From contig NGZR01000002.1 of NCBI GenBank assembly GCA_002197995.1, forward strand, positions 4,712,001-4,776,000: a stretch of 64,000 bases of DNA, read 5' to 3'. The stretch comes from Gaeumannomyces sp. JS-464 (Eukaryota > Ascomycota > Sordariomycetes > Magnaporthales > Magnaporthaceae). The notes under the pieces were generated by a model. It was not told where the DNA came from, searched no databases, and saw only the letters and a list, made by a program, of their open reading frames with translations. A program made the position numbers and the translations under genes. Below, one piece after another: positions 57,077 through 64,000 of this stretch; within the stretch, counting starts at the first letter, position 1; the number at the start of each line of letters is the position of its first letter.

Positions 57077-58854
57077 TCAGGATGTGGCCTCGTACCCGCC
57101 AATGCCCCTGATTATCCCGTCGGTGTCGTGGACAGGGGATACAGGCCGGCTCTCCCTCGTAAAGAAGCAAACGTGCTCCCGCTGCGCGACGTAGGCGCTG
57201 TCGGCGTACCCCAGCAGCTGTCCAATCTCGGCGCTCTGGTGGCCCTTGATCTTAGATATCTCGAACCACGAGTAGTTGACGAGGGCGCGGCCGACCTCGG
57301 TCGCGGGGCCCTCCCAGAGCCGCCCCTCGGCGTCGGGGCTCGACAGCTTCTTGTCGACGACCACGAGGCGGACGGCCTCCTGCTGCGCGAAGGAGCCCTC
57401 GACGTCGACGATGCCGACGGGGAGCAGGCCGGCCTTGTCGAGCAGCGCGCGGTAGGCGCCCTGGTCGATGTAGATGGTCCCGTGCGGCTTGAGCCCGTGC
57501 AGGATCCAGAAGGACCGGTCCCGGATCGGGTCCGTCGACGGCAGGAAGCGCGTGTGCAGCGGAGGCTCTTCGGCGGCCTCTTGGGTCGAATCCCCGCTGC
57601 CTGTGCCGTCAGGGTGGGCGGCGGGTGGCGACGACTTCTCCAGGTACTTGACAATGGACCGGATGTTGCCCGGGTTGGAGGCCCTGGCGATGATGGTGGT
57701 GACTCCTGCCGAGGTTGCCAGCCTTGCGGCTACGATCTTGGTGTACATTCCGCCTGTGCCGAGCGAGCTACCGGCGGAAGAGACTAAAAGATATTGTCAG
57801 TCACGCGGGAAGGGATTAGGGCCTCGTGGGGCACCGTACAAGGAGGCGACAGAAAAACACACCGTCAGCTTCAAGGGCGCCGATATCCTCGACGACATGG
57901 ATCGGCTTCGCCGGTGTCCTTGAACGTCCTAGGGTTCTTGTCGTAAAGGCAGTCGACGTCGGTCATGAGGAAGAGCAAGTCGGCGTGAACCATGGCGGCG
58001 GTGATGGCGGACAGCGTGTCGTTATCGCCAAACTTGATCTCTGACACGGCGAGGGTGTCGTTCTCGTTGACGATGGGGATTACGCCCATGTCGAGCAACT
58101 CCATGACGGTGTTTTGCGCGTTGAGGTATCTTGTCCTCTAGTAGAGAAGTGGTTTTAGCACCGGCTGGACTACCCCTGGCCTGCACCACACGCCCCTAAG
58201 AGGGCAGCCCCTGACAGAGAGACGAGTAGCATTTCGTTGCATAGATTCAACTTAACATCTTTGAACGCACGTCGGCAATGTCATTTCTGGTGAGCAGGAT
58301 CTGGGCGATGGGCTGCCTTAGTTGGGTGAAGAGGCTGTCCCATAGACTCATGAGACGGCATTGACCAATGGCAGCCAGAGCCTAAACATCGCGGTTCCGT
58401 CATCGGAGGACCTTTCGTGTAAGCAGGATGATTCGTTGTACACGCGCTCAGGCAGTATTTTTTGGTTTATTGTGCTCCGGATGGTGAAAGGAAGCAGGGC
58501 TAACGCACCTGAAGCTTGGAGAGGTGCTTCTTTGGGCGCTCAGCTATGTCCATGCGGCGCAGGCCGACGCCGATGGCGCCTGATGAAACGATAACGACTT
58601 TATAGCCATCTTCCCTCAGCTGAACAGCCGTCTCAACGATCAGGGTCAAGATTGACAGCAGAGGCTTCCGTGTCTTTTCATCCACAATCGAGCTAGTGCC
58701 TACACAGGGACAAGTAAGTTTCATGTTGGCGGTGAGTTCATCGAAAGTAAAAGAGGGTCTTGCAACTGATCTCGGCGGGATCGGCGGCCCAGAACTGAAG
58801 ACCTACCCAGCTTTAGCACCACTGTGCCGTGGTGTGGGTTCGATGAACCCTCAT
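57077..58854 (-). CDS. PRO1: Glutamate 5-kinase (proline biosynthesis)
   Basis: Phosphorylates L-glutamate to gamma-glutamyl phosphate, the first and feedback-controlled step of proline synthesis; cytosolic. Proposed exons: 58854-58807, 58699-58509, 58381-58271, 58137-57863 and 57783-57077. Amino-acid kinase motifs: [96 protein letters not shown] and [18 protein letters not shown]. The C-terminal 160 residues are the PUA domain ([20 protein letters not shown]). Two breaks: a one-base loss in the G-run at 58848-58850 just after the ATG (giving [17 protein letters not shown]), and a 2-nt loss at 57904-57910 (GAGAAG to GAAG, before [14 protein letters not shown]). With both, all junction phases close at 444 aa. 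The N-terminus is the least certain part. Confidence 0.9.
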
Positions 58855-59709
58855 TGCTGCTGTGTAAAATGCGTAAGTCTTCTTGTTTCAGTCCAAGAAA
58901 TCACTATGTTGTGTGAAAAAGAGCAGCTGAAAAGTTGAGGTCATCTCCACTAATGGCATAGCCAGGTTGGCAACAACACGCCACAGCTTCAAAGGCAGGA
59001 AAGCAGAATAACTGGGGTTTTGCTCTCACAGGGTTGTTCGACGCCCTCGGGATCCATTTTTATTTATCTATTTTTCCCCCTGCCGCAGCCCGGTCTGATG
59101 TGTCACTGCAAGGGCGGGTAGGGCGCTGTATTGTGTGTTGTAGGATGCGGGATGGAGCGCCCACTCGACTCCCTACTCGCGCGGTTTCTGGGCAGTGTTC
59201 CCAGCCAATTACGCAGAGCTTCGAGGCTGGAACAGGGGTTGCGGCCGCCGGAGTCGGGGCAGAATCGTGCCTATGATTCACCGCCCGCCAGCGGAAAGCC
59301 AATTGACAATCAAGGAGTAAGAAGCGACGAAATAATTGGCACTGAAAAAGTGCTGGTGAGTTACCATTCAGCAGCAAAGTCACCCCGGTAAAGCACCAGT
59401 AGGCAGGAAGTGAAGAAACAAAGCAAGGTGGAAAGGGGGTTGATTACCATTTGGAGTTCTCGATCCCGGCTTTATCTATTCGATTTTTCTTCTTTTACCT
59501 GCCCCTGGTCCTTTTCTCATCCTTTGCGAATTCCTGCACATTTGCACAAGGCTTCCAACCAAAGAGGCTTGGCTCGGCACCTGACGTCTGATTTACTGCG
59601 CCCGGCCGCACACCTCGTCGGAGTCGGTCTCCGAGGGTGAGCAACGTCCTCGCCTGACATCGAATTCCCTCCGGGCGAAACGCTCGACAGGTCACGATAC
59701 ACCAGCGCC
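58855..59709. promoter_or_regulatory. Divergent intergenic region, glutamate 5-kinase / ATP23
   Basis: 855 bp between divergent starts. It must hold both promoters; an extra upstream leader exon of the kinase gene cannot be excluded. No further gene seen. Confidence 0.45.
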
Positions 59710-60602
59710 ATGTCGTCATCAACCACAACCCCGCCGCCACAGCCTTCACAACCCCGGCCACCAGCCGCCGCGGCGCCGGCAGGGGGCGGCGAGGGGGTTG
59801 CCGGGGGCATACGCAAGAACGACCCGGCGCGGACGGGCTTCGACCCCAAGACGCAGTGGTGGGTCAACTACTTCAACATCCTGTCGGGCCGCATGACGGA
59901 CGAGGGCCGGTTCCACTACCGCGAGTGGCGCAACCGCGAGAACGAGGAGCGCGACTGCCGCCGCTGCGAAGAGTACCGCGACTGGATCTTCACCTTCAGC
60001 CCCATCGTCCGCTTCATGCAGGAGCGCGTCGCGTCGCTCAACGGGACCCTCGACGCCTCAAACGTCGTCTGCCGCCGCTGCCCCGCCCGCCTGACCGGCG
60101 ACGGCCGCGTCCTGCGCCAGGGCGGCGGCTTCAGCCCGGACCACGGCATCCTCATCTGCGCAAACAACGTCCGCGACCGCAAGCACCTCGAGGACACCCT
60201 CGCCCACGAGATGGTCCACGCCTGGACCACCTGCGCTGGAAGGTCGACTTTGGCGGCCGCAAGGATCTGAAGCAGGCCGCCTGCACAGAGGTATTTATTT
60301 GGCCACCCCAAACCTTCTGTTCCCTTTCTGTTTGGTCAACCCGCTGACTTTTTGACCCCGCCGCTGCTTCATAGATCCGAGCGTCTATGCTCAGCGGCGA
60401 GTGCAGGTGGACGCGCGAGACATTTACGAGGGGTCATTGGACCCTGACACAACAGTTCCAAAACTGCGTCCGGTCGCGGGCGATACAATCGGTCATGGCG
60501 CGGCCAACCTGCAAAGACGAAGAACATGCCAGCAAAGTCGTCAACCAGGTCTGGGACTCTTGTTTCGCAGACACAAGGCCGTTTGACGAAGTATATCGGT
60601 AA
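59710..60602 (+). CDS. ATP23: Mitochondrial inner membrane protease ATP23
   Basis: Intermembrane-space metallopeptidase that processes the Atp6 precursor and helps F0 assembly. Exon 1 is 59710-60290, intron 60291-60374 (84 nt), exon 2 is 60375-60602. After a Pro/Ala-rich start ([15 protein letters not shown]) comes [54 protein letters not shown] and the HExxH zinc motif in [12 protein letters not shown] one-base loss at GG 60224-60225 breaks the frame right after this motif; the next frame continues [20 protein letters not shown], then [20 protein letters not shown] and ends [13 protein letters not shown], all typical of ATP23. Corrected length is 269 aa with phase-0 splice. Paired CxxC-like cysteines fit an oxidised intermembrane-space protein. 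Converges with the Aurora kinase gene. Confidence 0.93.
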
Positions 60603-60917
60603 TGACGACCCAAATCATGTCGTATTGTAATCTTTGTAATATTATTACCATGAAATCGCAGTATGCTCGCCATTCATTGCCATCGACCGGAGCCATTTAG
60701 TGCGTCAACAACCTTAGTCCTAGCTGGAATGAAGGGGAAAAAAAAAAAAAAAAAACTCCGAAACCCCCAGCGCAAAGATGCACACATAGTAACATCACCA
60801 ACACCGTGATATAGCCCAGAACGCCTTCTCCCCTTACGATACCAAGAAAAGGGGAGGGTGAGGATGTGGATAAATTAAAGTAAGAAAAAGAAGAGAAATG
60901 CGTGCGTCATTAGCTCA
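60603..60917. other. Short intergenic region between convergent ATP23 and Aurora kinase
   Basis: About 315 bp with an A-run at 60739-60756; 3' UTRs of both genes. No gene. Confidence 0.6.
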
Positions 60918-62267
60918 TTAATCTCGTGACGAGGCTTTTTCGCGGTTCGAGGCCCGCTCCCCCTTGACGCAGTGCTTAATGATCCAAGGATGCTCCTGGA
61001 TGGCATCGAGCCCAAGCCTCTTTTCAGGGTCCAGGACGAGGAGCTAAAAATCAAAGAGCTTTGTTAGGAATCTTTCCGCGCAAAGACATGAGGCCGAAAC
61101 GAAAACAGCAAAATACACACCTTCTTGATCAGATCACGAGCCTCGGGGCTCACAAATGACGGAATGGTCATGTCGCACTTTGCTATCCTCCTGTGGGTCA
61201 TGACCGGGGTGTCTTCAAAAGGAGCCTCGCCGACGAGGAACTCGTAGGTGAGGACGCCGAGACTCCAGAGATCAACCTTCTCGTCATAGGTCTTGTCCTT
61301 GGTGCCCGAGTTGATCATCTCTGGTGGCAGGTAGTCGAGGGTACCGCAGAGGGTGGCGCGGCGGCGGTTAGGTGCGTGGACGCTCCAGCCAAAGTCCGAG
61401 ATCTTAAGCTCGCCGTGGATGCCAACCAGGATGTTTTCGGGCTTAATGTCGCGGTGGATGACGTTCTTGCGGTGAAGGTAGCGGAGGGCGCTGGCCATTT
61501 GGGCGATGTATTGGGCGGCCTTCCATTCGGGGAACCGGTTTTCGCGCCGGAGGTGCTTGTACAGCTCGCCCTTTGCGGCAAACTCGAGGATGAGGAAGAT
61601 GCGTTTGCTGTCGTGGAAGTGGCCGTACAGCTTGAGAATGTTTGGATGGCGCAGGTTGGTCTGGATCTCGACCTCACGCCGCACCTGCTTCTCGACGCTG
61701 CCGGTCGAGAGCTCCGACTTGTACAGCACCTTGAGCGCGCAGATGAAGCCGCTGCTCCGCTCCCGCGCCAGGTACACGCGCCCGAACTTGCCCTTCCCCA
61801 GCGGCCGCCCGATCTCGAACATGCCCAGGTGGAACTGCTTCGGGACCGACGAGAGTTGGTCCTGCTGCTTCTCCGCCGCCGAGCCCGACGCGAGCCCGTC
61901 GGAGCTGCGTGAGGACGCCCGCTCGGCGGCCGCGGCCGCAGCGCCCTTCCTCTGTGCCGCCTGTGACGGCAGTGTTACCGACGTGACAGTGTTTGCGCTC
62001 TGCGTTTGCAGGGCAACCTTGAATATGTTTGGCCTCGTGCCGTTGGCGCTGCTGCCGTGGCCCGTGGCCTGGGATGATGTCGCGATGACCTGTGCAGTTG
62101 AGGCTATAGTGTGAGCTTCACAGGCAGTCCTTGTGTCTTGCACTCCTCCTCGTCTGCCAGCTGCGACTGACCTTGGATTTTTGGTAGGTCCTGCCTCCAT
62201 TGTCAGGGTCATTCTCGTCATTGACCGACATCCGCTCAAATCGGGACTCGAGCGCCCGTGTTGCCAT
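60918..62267 (-). CDS. IPL1: Aurora kinase (IPL1/Ark1), catalytic subunit of the chromosomal passenger complex
   Basis: Ser/Thr kinase correcting kinetochore attachment and controlling cytokinesis. Exon 1 is 62267-62172 ([20 protein letters not shown]...), intron 62171-62090 (82 nt, GTCAGT...CACAG), exon 2 is 62089-61121, intron 61120-61044 (77 nt), exon 3 is 61043-60918; 396 aa, all phase 0 and no frame break. An Ala/Ser/Gln-rich N-terminal tail precedes the kinase domain. Glycine loop GKGKFG at 130-135, catalytic Lys 152 (CALKVL), HRDIKPEN with Asp 246, DFG at 264-266, and the Aurora activation loop [18 protein letters not shown] with Thr 278. [20 protein letters not shown] and the short C-terminal tail after HPWIIKHC are also Aurora-like. 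The only soft point is the exon 1-2 junction, where a non-consensus donor GTCAGT is used. Confidence 0.93.
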
Positions 62268-62947
62268 GGTGGGCTATCGTGAAGATGCGGTGTGTGATGC
62301 GGTGTCAAGGCCGTGAAAGAGATCAACGCAACTTGTGAAAGGAAAAGAGACAAAATCGGAGGCCGGTCTTGGTGGTAGATGGTGGTGTTGGTGGTGCTGT
62401 TGCAAGTCTGGCCTACTGATTTGTATGCAACCACAATGTCGGTCAATTGGGCGTGGTCTGTATTATTTATTCCATGCATCTATCCCCTGTCGTCGTTCCC
62501 GTTGTTTGTGTGTGCATGCAGCCGCTGAGGCTCCGTGGTTACCACAGTAACTGTGCCAAGCCATCCCCGCCCTTGACGCTCAGATGGCCCCTGTCATTGA
62601 GCTCGCCGCCCCGCCTTTCAGCTCCCTGAGCTCAGCTCGAACATTGAAAGAGGAATTCTCAAAAATAAACAAGACAACTCTGCCATGACGAACAAGCAAA
62701 TATAGGAAACAAGCAGGTTATAATATGTCCCAATACTCCCTCCCCTCGCTTCGTGACTCTCATCTGTTCTTCGGTTGGTTTCCTGCCGCTCAAAGAGGGA
62801 GTATCCATCCCTGTTTTGGGATTGAGCCCCTTTTCCTTTCCCCAACATTTACACGTCGCCTCGTGCCCCCAGAGCCAGCTTAGACCCCGGACTTTAGGCC
62901 GCCGCATGGCAACGCCAGTCGCTTTGATTCCAGAGGATTATGTCCCG
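62268..62947. other. Intergenic region upstream of Aurora kinase
   Basis: 680 bp. It carries the Aurora promoter (minus strand) and the 3' flank of the next gene. Plus strand is GTG/TGG-rich at 62360-62405. No gene seen. Confidence 0.5.
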
Positions 62948-63880
62948 TCAGCAAACCTCACTACATAGAAGATAAAGATGCGGCAAGATGTCAACAAACT
63001 ACTTACGGCACCATCCATCTCTCCCGCTTCTTTCCACAGAGGTTTCCGGGGCCGGTTCTGATACCGACCGAGGCCGTAGTGGCCGGTTTTGACGACTCCT
63101 CGACTAGCCGATTGCGAGCATCTGGCCACACACTTGGATTGGCCCCAAACGGCCAGCGGGCATTCTGATCACCGGACCCAGTTAGTGCTGAGACTTCGCC
63201 CCATTCTATCCAAACGGGAGTGGGGGATTTCGTACCGTGTTGGGTGTATTGGTCACCTTTCCGGTGTTGTCGAGATATCCATTCTGAGAGCGAGGCTGGT
63301 TGTGGAGGGTTGAGCCACCCGCACCGTTCTGCGCTCGCCACGGACACCTCGGCCGAACACTAGTTGTTGTCGGCTTCTGGACGTCTCTGTCACGGGAGAT
63401 GGACATGACAACCAGGTCCGCCCGGTACTTCATGCTACACGCTCCAACCACGGCCTCCTGAACACGTTCTTTCTTATGGCTCCTCCCGCTGATTGTGTCC
63501 CCTTCGCGGTCAGGAAAGAGCTTCTGAAATCGTGACGGTCTGGGAGGCAGGGAAGGGATGACGATCTCGTCCGGGCACCGTCTCCGGAGAACCTCTCGAG
63601 TAAAAGCCTCAGTATCCTCCTTTCTCACCGTCCCGGGGGGCACCTCATGCCAGCCAAGGCGGCAATTCGGGCTGTTCTGTTGCCTGCTGGCCGACGGGGC
63701 GCAAGCTCCGTTGTCTGCATTCGCCCGTGCAGCTTTGCAGGATAACAGACTTTTCTCGCCAATGTCGCCTTTGTTGCTAGGGTAATATGTAAACAGCTGC
63801 CGGGAGCCTTCCCCTTCCGAGGGCGGTTTGTTGCCTCCATTCCCGACGGTGTGTCTCTCGTTGGTGTGCGTGATCGCCAT
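62948..63880 (-). CDS. Hypothetical protein, tentative three-exon model
   Basis: I do not recognise this product. The model is 63880-63257, 63164-63007 and 62960-62948 (introns 92 and 46 nt, GTGACC...ATCAG and GTAAGT...TGTAG), 264 aa, with all phases consistent. It is polar and basic, with VPPGTVRKEDTEAFTREVLR followed by CPDEIVIPSLPPRPSRFQKL as the most protein-like stretch, then a Gln/Asn/Ser-rich part and NARWPFGANPSVWPDARNRL in exon 2. No signal peptide or membrane segment. The ATG at 63880 is the first in frame; a further upstream exon beyond the window edge is possible. The alternative is that only part is real. Support is the long open frame and coherent splice sites only. Confidence 0.42.
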
Positions 63881-64000
63881 GCTGCTCTCGCGCCTCGAAC
63901 TGCCGCTTCGCTTGTTTCCGTCGTTGCCTGCTAAGGGCTAGATGGGAGGTTCGTCTCTTTGGGGGCAAACAGTGCTGTCGTTTGGAAACATCACTCGCAA
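63881..64000. other. Right edge of window, unassigned
   Basis: 120 bp upstream of the tentative minus-strand gene; another minus-strand frame (63777-63968) overlaps its 5' end but has no motif. Nothing else can be said. Confidence 0.4.

Overview
This is nuclear DNA from a filamentous ascomycete, most likely a Sordariomycete. The genes carry short GT-AG introns. Best-recognised products are fungal: PRO1-type Zn2Cys6 developmental regulator, SHR3, WSC-domain protein, MIC27, TPC1, fungal RED homologue. Intergenic DNA is long. I see no bacterial operons, rRNA, tRNA, CRISPR array or intact transposon. The exact order cannot be fixed from sequence alone.

Layout. 1-2260: 3' part of an HCS1/IGHMBP2-type SF1 helicase. 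6652-9429: fungal-specific low-complexity protein. 10939-11700: SHR3, an ER chaperone for amino-acid permeases. 12794-14221 (minus): cysteine-rich single-pass membrane protein. 18048-20169 (minus): PRO1/ADV-1-like transcription factor, followed upstream by about 11 kb without a supportable gene. 31406-34091: SAM+PH domain protein. 35398-36430 (minus): SOD-fold mitochondrial ribosomal protein. 37436-38693 (minus): conserved acidic protein of unknown function. 40218-41397: TPC1. 41849-42793 (minus): MIC27, divergent from OCT1 (43424-45868). 46778-47592: small WSC protein. 47818-51508 (minus): REV1, divergent from a RED/IK splicing-factor homologue (52014-53663). 54117-55434: DUF1640/MCUR1-like mitochondrial protein. 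55877-56791: NIP7. 57077-58854 (minus): glutamate 5-kinase, divergent from ATP23 (59710-60602). 60918-62267 (minus): Aurora kinase. 62948-63880 (minus): unrecognised protein.

The genes are housekeeping or developmental rather than one pathway. However, six of about twenty encode mitochondrial proteins (ribosome, thiamine-PP carrier, MICOS, presequence processing, DUF1640, ATP23), and three of these are adjacent at 40-46 kb.

The strongest pattern not explained by ordinary annotation is reading-frame damage. Nine conserved genes show about 18 apparent frameshifts. Every one is equivalent to a loss of 1 or 2 nt, mostly in a short homopolymer or an AG repeat. After allowing for them, each model is an exact codon multiple, and in the spliced genes the intron phases also match. 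I read this as deletion-biased sequencing or assembly error, not gene decay. Coordinates of these genes are therefore given as whole loci. I did not find convincing evidence of a new biological system. The best biological leads are the large gene-free territory around pro1 and an in-frame, stop-free intron in NIP7.
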